The notes below the pieces were generated by a model. The model was not told the DNA's origin, did no database searches, and worked only from the letters and a program-made list of their open reading frames with translations. A stretch of DNA of 14,508 bases, taken from positions 1 through 14,508 of the forward strand of contig DASUFI010000283.1 in assembly GCA_036274635.1 (NCBI GenBank), in the 5' to 3' direction. Positions 7,528-14,508 of the stretch are shown here, piece after piece. Made by a program: the position numbers and the translations under genes. Position 1 is the stretch's first letter, and every line of letters starts with the position of its first letter. The DNA comes from DASUFI01 sp036274635 (GTDB lineage: Bacteria; Planctomycetota; B15-G4).

Positions 7528-9302
7528 CGGCTCGCTCCGCGGCGCAGCACGGCCCAGTCGGCCAGGGCCGCGGCCAGGATGAGCAGGGCCAGCACGGTGG
7601 CCTCGCGCCTGCCACCCGCGAGGCTCGCCGCGGCCGGGCCGCCGGGCAGCTCGGTCGCCGCGCGGCTGGCCGCGCCACGCCGCGTGAGGTCGGACTCGCC
7701 TGCGTCGTCGAAGCGCACCGCGACCTGCGCGAGCTCGCGTCCCTCGACCTCGACCCGATACAGGCCGGGCCGCGTCGCGACCCAGCCCAGCATCCCGACC
7801 CCGCGCGCCCCCTGCCGCGTGCCGTCCGGTCCCACGAGCTCGTGCCGCGCGTCCGATGCGACGCCGGCCGGCCGCCGCCACGCGATCTCCTCGCCGACGC
7901 GCACGTTCGGCCAGGCGAGCCCGGCCCGCCTCGCGCGCGCCGCCTCGACCAGGTTGCTGAGCAGGATCGGCCAGTCGGGCGAGGCCGCGAGATTGCTGCG
8001 CGCCGGGTCGAGATCGAGCGTGACGCGCAGCGCCTCGCCCTCCTCCTCGACGCCCAGCAGCGGCCGCGCGCCGGCCAGCACCAGCGGCACGCCCGGCGGC
8101 GCCGCGGCGCCGGGACTCCAGACGACCCCGTCCAGCGTGAGACCGGCCAGCAGCGGATCGCGGCGATCGAGCAGGAAGGGACCGACGAAGGACGGCCCCG
8201 GCGCGGCCGCGGCGCCGGTGATCACCAGCTCCACGCGGCCGGCGACGAGCTCGCCGGGCTGCGAGCTGAGCAGGAGCTGGGCGGCGGCCGGGTCCGCGGT
8301 GCGCACGACGCCCTCGATCGCAGCGAGCGCGCGGTCCAGCGCCAGCGCGCGGCTCGTGCCCGTGGAGAGCAGGTCGCAGGCGGCGACGAGCGGCAGCGGC
8401 TCGGGCAGCAGCAGCACGTCGCCGTCGAGCGGCAGCGCGTCGGGCGAGAGACGCACGCGCACGGCGCCGGGCACGACGGGCAGCAGGTACGAGAGCCGCG
8501 CGGTCGCGCCGGCCTCGGCGCGCACGGCCTGCTCGCCCAGCAGCGTGCCTCGAGCCTCGTCCAGCACGGAGAGCGTCGTGTCCAGCGGGCGCTCGCCGAA
8601 GCCCGTGACGTCGACGTAGAGGTGCTCGCCGTCCGGCCCGGGCACGCGGCGTGCACCCGTGATGGCAGCGTTCTGCAGCGGCGCGCCCACGGCCCGCAGC
8701 GTGACCTCCGGCGGCACGCTGGCCGCAGGATCGTCGGTGAGGAACAGGACGCCGTCGGCCGGGCCGGCCAGCTGGCGCGCGAGGTCCAGGGCGGCGTCGG
8801 GCGGGTGGCCGGGCGCCTGCGGGCTCCAGGCCGCAAGCGCGGCGCGCAGCGCGGCGACGGGGGCGCGCGGGCCGGCGAGGATCTCGGCGCGCGCGCCGGT
8901 GAGCACGAGCGTGCCGCGCGCGTCCTCGCCGGCCTCGTCCAGCGCGGCCAGGGCCGCGGCGCGCGCGCGGTCGGCGGCGCTGCTGCCGCCCTCCGCTCGC
9001 GCGCCCATCGAGGCGCTGTCGTCCAGCACGAAGAGCAGGTGCGCTGCGTCGCCGCCGGCGCCGAGGCGAGGTCCGGCCAGCAGCAGCGCGAGCGATGCCG
9101 CCGCCAGCAGCTCGAGCAGCAGCGAGGCCGTGCGTCGCAGCGGCGTACGGACGCGGCCGGCCGGCGCGGGCGCGGCTTCGCCGCTCCACAGGAACAGTCC
9201 GGCCACGCGCCGCTCGGGCAGACGCCGGCGCCACAGGTGCAGCCCGACGATGACCGGCAGCGAGAGCAGCCCCAGCAGCGCCCACGGGGCGGCGAAGCTC
9301 AC
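7524..9302 (-). CDS. BatA-like vWA membrane protein
   Basis: 592 aa from GTG 9302-9300, overlapping the DUF58 stop as GTGA, with GGAG 8 nt upstream. The N-terminus (PWALLGLLSLPVIVGLHLWR, residues 6-25) is the characteristic BatA-type first membrane helix, a second helix is at about 58-77, and a last one at about 570-588. A vWA-like domain follows the second helix, with MIDAS start DDSAS (94-98). The Thr loop is not recognisable (GHPPDAAL in its place) and the third loop reads LTDD, so metal binding is likely impaired. The long middle part (about 215-560) is predicted beta-rich and extracytoplasmic. In known MoxR-Bat clusters such proteins pair with a second vWA protein; here the partner is the double-vWA protein directly downstream. 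Function beyond envelope association is unknown. Confidence 0.88.
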   Translation of the reverse strand: MSFAAPWALLGLLSLPVIVGLHLWRRRLPERRVAGLFLWSGEAAPAPAGRVRTPLRRTASLLLELLAAASLALLLAGPRLGAGGDAAHLLFVLDDSASMGARAEGGSSAADRARAAALAALDEAGEDARGTLVLTGARAEILAGPRAPVAALRAALAAWSPQAPGHPPDAALDLARQLAGPADGVLFLTDDPAASVPPEVTLRAVGAPLQNAAITGARRVPGPDGEHLYVDVTGFGERPLDTTLSVLDEARGTLLGEQAVRAEAGATARLSYLLPVVPGAVRVRLSPDALPLDGDVLLLPEPLPLVAACDLLSTGTSRALALDRALAAIEGVVRTADPAAAQLLLSSQPGELVAGRVELVITGAAAAPGPSFVGPFLLDRRDPLLAGLTLDGVVWSPGAAAPPGVPLVLAGARPLLGVEEEGEALRVTLDLDPARSNLAASPDWPILLSNLVEAARARRAGLAWPNVRVGEEIAWRRPAGVASDARHELVGPDGTRQGARGVGMLGWVATRPGLYRVEVEGRELAQVAVRFDDAGESDLTRRGAASRAATELPGGPAAASLAGGRREATVLALLILAAALADWAVLRRGASR

Positions 9303-10114
9303 GGCGCGGGCTCCAGCACGCCGGCCGGCAGCAGCGACTCATGGAACATGGCGGCCGGCGGCGCGGCGGCCACGCGCGCGAAGCGCCCGCCCGCGGCCTG
9401 CACGGCTCGCTCGAGGCCGGCCGTGAGTCGCGCGAGCCGCGCGACGTAGGCGCCGACGGTGCGCGCGTCCAGCGGCGCGTCCAGCCGCTGCGCGCTCTCG
9501 ACGTCGACCAGCGTGCGGGCCTCGCCGTCGACCTGCGGCTGCAGCTCCCAGGGATCGAGGAGCTGCAGCACGACCAGCTGCGCGGCGCCCGAGGCCAGCA
9601 GGCGCACGTCGGGCGCGGGATCCGCGGGGCGCAGGAAGTCGCTGACCAGCACGCGCACGCCGCGCGGCCGCAGCGGCGCGGCCGGCACCAGGCTGCGCGC
9701 GTCCTCGCCGCCGACGAGCAGCTGGGCCTCGGCGTCGAGCACCTCGCCGCCCGCGTGCAGGCGACGCGGCTGGCCGCCGGCGCGGAGCGACCAGAACACG
9801 CAGGCCTCGACCAGGTCGCGCAGCGCCTGCTCCTTCTCCGGTGTGCTGGACATGCTGGCCGAGGCGTCGATCACCACGTCCAGCGCGGGCGCGACCTCCT
9901 CGCGGTAGAGCCGCACGCGCAGCTGGTCGGTGCGCGCGAAGCCGCGCCAATCCACGCGGCGCAGGTCGTCGCCGGGCGAGTAGTCGCGGAAGTCCGTGAA
10001 CTCGAGCGAGCTGCCCGTGCCGCGGCCGAGGCGCTCGCCGATGCGGCCGGCCGGCGCGACCTGCGGCGGCACGAGGCGCCAGCGCGCCACGGCGGCCTGC
10101 AGCTCACGCCGCAT
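9299..10114 (-). CDS. DUF58 / vWA-domain protein
   Basis: 271 aa from ATG 10114-10112, with GGAGG 4 nt upstream. The N-terminal half has the DUF58 signature: GRGTGSSLEFTDFRDYSPGD (30-49), then DDLRRVDWRGFARTDQLRVR. A vWA-type strand and MIDAS motif follow, VVIDASASMS (80-89). No membrane segment is visible, so it is probably cytoplasmic. DUF58 proteins are the standard neighbours of MoxR AAA+ ATPases and are thought to be their clients or adaptors. Here, unusually, the gene is separated from moxR by three others. It overlaps the permease stop by 11 bp (10104-10114) and the BatA-like start by 4 bp. Confidence 0.93.
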   Translation of the reverse strand: MRRELQAAVARWRLVPPQVAPAGRIGERLGRGTGSSLEFTDFRDYSPGDDLRRVDWRGFARTDQLRVRLYREEVAPALDVVIDASASMSSTPEKEQALRDLVEACVFWSLRAGGQPRRLHAGGEVLDAEAQLLVGGEDARSLVPAAPLRPRGVRVLVSDFLRPADPAPDVRLLASGAAQLVVLQLLDPWELQPQVDGEARTLVDVESAQRLDAPLDARTVGAYVARLARLTAGLERAVQAAGGRFARVAAAPPAAMFHESLLPAGVLEPAP

Positions 10115-11594
10115 GCGGCCTCCGCTCGGTGCTGGCCTGCGTGACCTCGCTCACGCCCTCCGCCAGCGTGCCCGCGCAGCCCAGCAGCAGGAAGGCCAGC
10201 GGGACGACGATGCACATCATGGCGGAGTCGGCCTTGCCGTCGGCGTAGGCCACGATCGTCCAGACCGGGTTCACGATCTGCAGCGGGTTCCACTGCGGGA
10301 AGCCGGGCGCCATGGCCAGCATCAGCGAGGAGGCCACGCTGCCCAGCACGACCACCCCGATGACGATGAGGCGCGCCCACCACGAGCCCGAGGGTCCGGC
10401 CGGCAGCCGCTGCCGCACGAAGGTTCCGAGCGCCGCGTAGAGCACGGCGTAGACCGCGGTGATCTCCACGGCGCTGGTGAGTCCCGCGTCGAGCTTGACC
10501 TTGAGCACGGCGGCCAGCAGCTCGGGCCCGAGCGCCAGCAGGATGACCATGGCCATGCACCACAGCAGGCCGCGGCCGCCGCCCGGAAGCAGCAGCGAGA
10601 CCCACATCGCCGCGCCCGGCGACTGCGGCACCTGCATCCGGACGCGCGGCGAGAGTCGGCGCTCCTCGGTGGCGGCGAAGAGGAAGAAGATCGAGCCGAC
10701 CGCCAGCAGGAACAGCGTCGAGCCGAGCAGCGCCTCGTCCCAATCGCCCTTGTCGGCGAGGGCGATCCCCAGGCCCCAGATCAGCAGCGTCGCGACGGGC
10801 AGGAAGAGGCGGAAGCCCGTCGAGCGGTTCTCGTGCGGATGCGTGAACTGGCTCTGCGCCACCAGGATGCAAAGCGCCATGAGCACGACGGTCGAGACTA
10901 GCAGCGCGAAGAGCACGGCCAGCAGGTCGCCCAGGCCGCCGCCGAAGCGGGTCCAGGCGAAGGTCATCCCGCTGAGCCCCAGGGCCATGCCGAAGCCGCC
11001 GCCCGTGAGCATGAGCGCCGCGCCGACGTTCACCAGCGTGGCGACACGCCGGAAGACCGTGAGCGTGCCCAGTACGACCCCCACCGCGGACACCACGAGG
11101 CCGCTCGCGATGGCCACGACGAGGGCGATTCCCACCTGCGCGACGGACAGGCCGCGCAGCAGCCAGGTCAGCGCGACCAGCGGCGAGAAGAGCGAGGTCC
11201 AGAGCAGGATCTTGAGCGCGGCGGCCAGCAGCTTGCCGCGCACGATGGCGGCCGGCGTGAGGCTGCTGAGCAGCAGCTGGTCGGAGGTGCCGCCATGCAT
11301 CTCCTGGCGCGTGGCCTGGAAGGCCTGCAGCGGGACCACCACGTCCACCATCAGGCCCAGCGCGAAGAGCACGATGCCCAGCGCGCGCGGGCCGCGCGCC
11401 TCGCCCTCGAAGTCGAGCGCGATGCTGGCCACCACCATCATGGCCAGCAGCGCGAGGAACAGCGCCGCCACGAAGCCGCGCCCCGCGAAGCTCTGCTGCA
11501 GGTCGCGCACGAAGAGCGGGTTGAGGCGGTCGGAGAGCAGCAGGCCGCGCTCGCGGTCGCGGGCCTGCCTGAGCGGCTCGCCGGTCGCGCTCAT
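10104..11594 (-). CDS. ABC-2 type transporter permease, about 12 membrane segments
   Basis: 496 aa from ATG 11594-11592, which overlaps the ATPase stop as ATGA. An upstream in-frame start would extend into the ATPase gene and is not needed. After a short cytoplasmic start (about 1-38, with LNPLFVRDLQQSFAGRG), about twelve hydrophobic helices can be counted in two groups of roughly six, separated by a polar stretch (THPHENRSTGFR, then ATEERRLSPRVR). This suggests both half-permeases in one chain. It has no ATPase motifs and pairs with the gene just upstream. ABC-2 permeases of this general type usually export lipids, polysaccharides, drugs or proteins, or build surface structures. The substrate cannot be read here. 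Confidence 0.9.
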   Translation of the reverse strand: MSATGEPLRQARDRERGLLLSDRLNPLFVRDLQQSFAGRGFVAALFLALLAMMVVASIALDFEGEARGPRALGIVLFALGLMVDVVVPLQAFQATRQEMHGGTSDQLLLSSLTPAAIVRGKLLAAALKILLWTSLFSPLVALTWLLRGLSVAQVGIALVVAIASGLVVSAVGVVLGTLTVFRRVATLVNVGAALMLTGGGFGMALGLSGMTFAWTRFGGGLGDLLAVLFALLVSTVVLMALCILVAQSQFTHPHENRSTGFRLFLPVATLLIWGLGIALADKGDWDEALLGSTLFLLAVGSIFFLFAATEERRLSPRVRMQVPQSPGAAMWVSLLLPGGGRGLLWCMAMVILLALGPELLAAVLKVKLDAGLTSAVEITAVYAVLYAALGTFVRQRLPAGPSGSWWARLIVIGVVVLGSVASSLMLAMAPGFPQWNPLQIVNPVWTIVAYADGKADSAMMCIVVPLAFLLLGCAGTLAEGVSEVTQASTERRPHAA

Positions 11595-12538
11595 TGCAGC
11601 CGCCCCTGCGTGACCTTGAGGAAGATGTCCTCGAGTCCGGCCTCCTCGAGCCGGCATTCGACCAGCGCGAGGCCTTCGGCGGCGCCGCGCGCGAGCAACG
11701 CGGCCAGCGCGGCCTCATCGCCCGTGAAGCCGAAGCGCACGCGGCTGCCGTCGCGCGACACGCCCTCGACGTGCGGCTGCACCAGCAGGAAGCGCTCGGC
11801 GCCCTCGGCGTCGGCGAGCACGCGCCACGCGACCCGCAGGCTGCCCTGCTGCAGGTCGCGCCCGACGGCCTCGATGGCGCCCGCCACGACCTGCTGGCCG
11901 CGCTCGATGACCAGCACCCAGTCGCAGACCTCCGCCAGCTCCGAGAGGATGTGGCTGCTCACGAGCACCGACTTGCCGCGCTGCGCCAGCGCCAGCACGA
12001 GCTCGCGGAACTCGATGCGGGCGTGCGGGTCGAGGCCGGCCGTGGGCTCGTCCAGCACCAGCAGCACCGGGTCGTGCAGCAGCGTCTTGGCCAGGTGCAG
12101 GCGCTGGCCCATGCCCTTGGACAGGCCGCTCACCGGCCGGTCGAGGAAGGTGTCCAGCCCGCAGAAGCCCGCGAGGTCCCGCACGCGCCGCCGCCGCTCC
12201 TCGCCTCGCAGCCCGTAGGCCCGTGCGAAGAAGTCTAGGTACTGTTCCACGTCGAGGTTCGGGTAGGGCACGAACTGGTCGGACATGAACCCGACGCGCC
12301 GACGCACGCCGCGCGGGTCCGCGAGCACCGAGCAGCCCTCGACGAGCGCGTCGCCGGCGTCGGGCAGGTCCAGCGTGGCGAGGATGCGCATCGTGGTCGT
12401 CTTGCCCGCGCCGTTCGGGCCCACGAAGCCGCAGACCTGGCCGCGGCCCAGCGTGAAGCTCAGGCCGTTCACCGCGCGCAGCGCGCCGAAGCTGCGCGAG
12501 ACGTGGCGCACGTCGAGCACGGCCTCGCTCTCAGCCAT
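11591..12538 (-). CDS. ABC transporter ATP-binding protein (exporter type)
   Basis: 315 aa from ATG 12538-12536, chosen over a longer open frame to 12865 because GGAGG lies 6 nt upstream and ABC homology starts at once (VLDVRHVSRSFGALRAVNGL). Walker A GPNGAGKT (40-47), Q-loop Q88, signature LSKGMGQRL (139-147), Walker B LLVLDEP (159-165), D-loop AGLDP and switch H196 are all intact. The LSKGM version of the signature is normal for ABC-2 exporters of the NatA/CcmA kind. Residues 220-315 form the extra C-terminal domain typical of these exporters. It energises the permease encoded immediately downstream. Its start overlaps the preceding stop by 8 bp. Confidence 0.95.
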   Translation of the reverse strand: MAESEAVLDVRHVSRSFGALRAVNGLSFTLGRGQVCGFVGPNGAGKTTTMRILATLDLPDAGDALVEGCSVLADPRGVRRRVGFMSDQFVPYPNLDVEQYLDFFARAYGLRGEERRRRVRDLAGFCGLDTFLDRPVSGLSKGMGQRLHLAKTLLHDPVLLVLDEPTAGLDPHARIEFRELVLALAQRGKSVLVSSHILSELAEVCDWVLVIERGQQVVAGAIEAVGRDLQQGSLRVAWRVLADAEGAERFLLVQPHVEGVSRDGSRVRFGFTGDEAALAALLARGAAEGLALVECRLEEAGLEDIFLKVTQGRLQ

Positions 12539-14357
12539 CGACGTCCTCCGGCGCGAGCAGGCCCACCACCACGTGCACCTGCTGGAGCCAGTCCACGTCC
12601 AGCCCCAGCGTGTCCACGGAGGGCTCGTCCTGCACGATCGCGGCGTAGGCGCCCGGCGGCAGCGCGTGGAGGAGCTGATGCAGCTGCCCGACGGGATTCG
12701 TGCTGGATGGCGTCGGCTTGGCGAGGTGCCCACCGCGAACGACCAGGCGGGTCGACGAATCGGCCTCGTCCACGGCGAGCGCGTCGAGGGCCAGGTAAAG
12801 GGCCCCGCCCACGCTGCCGTAACTTCCGTCCGAGTCGTCGCAGGCCTGCAGCCGGCCGTCGACACGCTCGTCGTACCAGGTGCCGTCGAAGTCTCGCAGC
12901 ACCAGCGCGCCGGCGCCGGCCACGGGGCGCAGCTCGGCGTCGGCCACGACCTCGATCGCGCCGTCGACGCGCCGGAAGCGCAGCCGCTCGCGCGCGAGGC
13001 CCACGCTCGACGTGGTCAGCTGCGTGGGCGTCCGGGGCGGCACCGCCCCGGAGCTGACGCGCCCGCCCGCGTCGAGGTCCACGCGCCAGACACGCTCGAG
13101 CGCGCCGCGCCGGTAGCCGGTGGACAGGTCGCCCGAAGTCAGCAGCGTCTCGGCGCGCGGCTGCAATGCGCCCCCGGCGAGCGCGGCGTAGACGCTCGAC
13201 TGGCAGACCGCGACGGCGCGGTGCGTGCGCTGGTCGAGCAGCGTCAGGGAGCGGCGCGCGCCGCGCAGCCCGACGCCCTCGCTCAGCAGGCCCGCCACCA
13301 GGAGCCCGGCCGTCATCGCCAGGCCCGAGCCCGGCAGCAGCACCAGCAGGCGCAGCGGCCGCCGCGCACGCAGCAGCTGGAAGGAGCGTGCTGCCACGAA
13401 GACGACGAAGCCCAGCAGCAGGACCAGGAAGAGGCCGGCCGGCACGTCGTTCAGGCCGGGGATGCTCGGGCGCTGGAGCCAGGCGTCGGCGGGGAAGCCG
13501 CTGTTGGCGCTGCGGTCGCCGGGGAGAGCCGGCAGGAGGAGCAGGTCGGACGTCGACTCCTCCGGACCGTCTCTTCCGACGTCGGCGGACAGACCGCCGA
13601 AGCCAAGCGGAACGCCGACGCGTCGGAGCCCCGAGGCGCTGCCATCGAAGTCCGTCGTCAGCGCCTTCAACCGCTCGCACAGCGGGCCCGCGCCATCCTG
13701 CATCAGCTCGGCGTGCGCCACGAAGAGCTCGGCGCCGGCCGCCGCCGCGTCGAGCAGGACTTGCTGCGCGCTGGCAGGCAGCGGCGTCCTGCCGTCCACG
13801 ATCAGCAGGTCCGCGCCCGAGATCAGCGTCCAGCTCTCGGGCAGCGCTGCCGCGGTGACCTGCTGGCTGGTAAAGCCTCCCCCCGGCGAAAGAGCGCGCT
13901 CGGCGGCCTGCGAGAGCTCGAGGCCCGCCCCCGAGGGATCGTCGCTGACCACGAGCACGGAGACCGTGCCGCCGATGCTGAGGCTCACATCCAGCACCAG
14001 GCGGTCGCCGCCGTCCACGGTGGCCATGAACGTCTCGCCGCCCAGCTGGTCGTTCGGGAGCGGCAGGACGAGGCGGCGTCGCTCGCCCGGGCCCAGCGAG
14101 AGGCGGCGCTCGGACGAGACGCGCGATGCTCCCAGCTCGACCAGCAGCTCGTGCGCGACGGCCGTGGGGTTCTGAACATGCACGTCGATCCATCCGAGTC
14201 CGCCCGGCCGCTGCGCCAGTGGATAGGCGCTGACCTCGAGTTGCAGGCAGCTTTGCTCTCCCTGCGGGACGTCGCGCGACGGGCAGACCGTGAAGCTCTG
14301 CGCGCCGGTCGCGGTGGCCAGCAGCAGCGCCAGCACCGCGGCGCGCGCTCCGTTCAC
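12531..14357 (-). CDS. Secreted, membrane-anchored protein of unknown function in the MoxR-ABC operon
   Basis: 608 aa from GTG 14357-14355, overlapping the moxR stop as GTGA. A cleavable-looking signal peptide (MNGARAAVLALLLATATGAQ) is followed by a region with two cysteines (C25, C37) and an Ig-like beta domain (about 50-130). A Rossmann- or amidotransferase-like segment follows (about 130-235), with VSVLVVSDD and ADLLIVDGR and no catalytic residue I can identify. Two membrane helices form a hairpin at about 305-328 and 335-358, so both ends should face outside the cytoplasm. The C-terminal domain (about 365-608) is predicted beta-rich. The hairpin block, with LND.P then SLTLLDQRTHR after it, resembles a membrane protein type seen beside ABC-2 and MoxR genes. 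By position it could play a GldG-like accessory role to the transporter, but this is inference. The product is otherwise hypothetical. Confidence 0.85.
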   Translation of the reverse strand: MNGARAAVLALLLATATGAQSFTVCPSRDVPQGEQSCLQLEVSAYPLAQRPGGLGWIDVHVQNPTAVAHELLVELGASRVSSERRLSLGPGERRRLVLPLPNDQLGGETFMATVDGGDRLVLDVSLSIGGTVSVLVVSDDPSGAGLELSQAAERALSPGGGFTSQQVTAAALPESWTLISGADLLIVDGRTPLPASAQQVLLDAAAAGAELFVAHAELMQDGAGPLCERLKALTTDFDGSASGLRRVGVPLGFGGLSADVGRDGPEESTSDLLLLPALPGDRSANSGFPADAWLQRPSIPGLNDVPAGLFLVLLLGFVVFVAARSFQLLRARRPLRLLVLLPGSGLAMTAGLLVAGLLSEGVGLRGARRSLTLLDQRTHRAVAVCQSSVYAALAGGALQPRAETLLTSGDLSTGYRRGALERVWRVDLDAGGRVSSGAVPPRTPTQLTTSSVGLARERLRFRRVDGAIEVVADAELRPVAGAGALVLRDFDGTWYDERVDGRLQACDDSDGSYGSVGGALYLALDALAVDEADSSTRLVVRGGHLAKPTPSSTNPVGQLHQLLHALPPGAYAAIVQDEPSVDTLGLDVDWLQQVHVVVGLLAPEDVDG

Positions 14358-14508
14358 GGCCGCGCCCCGGCCGGCAGCGCGGTGACGAGGGGATCGCAGG
14401 CCGCGAGCAGGCGCCGCACGACCTCGGCCGCGCCCACGCCCTGCAGCCGCGCGGCGTGGTCGAGCACGAGGCGGTGCGCCAGCGTCGGCACGGCCACGCG
14501 CTCGACGT
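14354..14508 (-). CDS. moxR: MoxR-family AAA+ ATPase, C-terminal 50 residues
   Basis: Only the 3' end is in the window; the frame is open to the right edge and ends at TGA 14356-14354. The 50 residues read VERVAVPTLAHRLVLDHAAR and onward to a Pro/Ala/Arg tail. This matches the end of the MoxR lid domain, where a V..vA.PvLrHR.. helix is strongly conserved. The Walker motifs lie outside the window, so the call rests on this tail plus the downstream DUF58 and vWA genes. MoxR ATPases are chaperone-like and act with vWA proteins. It is the most upstream gene visible in the operon; whether more genes precede it is not seen. Confidence 0.75.
   Translation of the reverse strand, partial: VERVAVPTLAHRLVLDHAARLQGVGAAEVVRRLLAACDPLVTALPAGARP

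Noticed and set aside
4711..8619. A 1302-codon plus-strand open frame opposite the vWA genes, and similar long plus-strand frames at 7449-9449, 9341-10144 and 10459-11613.
   Set aside because: They lack recognisable domains, are rich in Arg, Gly, His and Gln, and lie antisense to genes with clear family motifs and ordered start/stop overlaps. Stops are rare in such DNA.
12118..12124. ABC signature reads LSKGMGQ instead of LSGGQ.
   Set aside because: LSKGM is the normal variant in ABC-2 exporter ATPases, so it is not a defect.
12539..12865. Longer version of the ABC ATPase starting at 12865.
   Set aside because: The extra residues have no ABC similarity and would run antisense-free but out of frame through the upstream gene. 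The ATG at 12538 has GGAGG 6 nt ahead and matches the family start.

Overview
The window is very G+C-rich DNA (about 70% or more by eye) and almost completely coding. A short zinc-ribbon (MJ0042-like) protein, an isopropylmalate/isocitrate-family dehydrogenase of a type I associate with planctomycetes, and a MoxR / DUF58 / BatA-like / double-vWA gene cluster with an embedded ABC exporter together suggest a high-GC Planctomycetota or a similar deep-branching Gram-negative lineage. That assignment is an inference from gene content only. No rRNA, tRNA, CRISPR array, insertion sequence or prophage gene was seen.

Left part (1-2749, all on the minus strand): the N-terminal part of a zinc-ribbon plus coiled-coil protein runs off the left edge. 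Upstream of it, in transcription order, are a leuB-type dehydrogenase and a LeuC/aconitase-like protein joined by a TGATG stop/start overlap. The LeuC-like protein has the family's full length and recognisable segments, but it has lost all three cysteines that hold the [4Fe-4S] cluster, so it is probably not a normal isomerase.

Middle (2750-4746): a divergent intergenic region leads to one plus-strand gene, a lipoprotein of an uncharacterised TPR family with a dense group of histidines. It converges on the next block. The 185-bp gap between them has no clear terminator and holds a weak in-frame extension.

Right part (4747-14508, all on the minus strand, read from right to left): moxR (3' end only), then a secreted/membrane-anchored protein of unknown function, an ABC ATPase, a roughly 12-TM permease, a DUF58/vWA protein, a BatA-like vWA membrane protein and a large membrane protein with two vWA domains around a glutamine-amidotransferase-like segment. 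Every one of the six junctions overlaps (4, 8, 4, 11, 4 and 4 bp), so this is almost certainly one transcript with coupled translation. By family knowledge, MoxR AAA+ ATPases act as chaperones on vWA proteins. Here that pair shares an operon with a complete ABC-2 type exporter and an unknown membrane protein, suggesting one envelope-located machine. Its substrate is not visible in the sequence.
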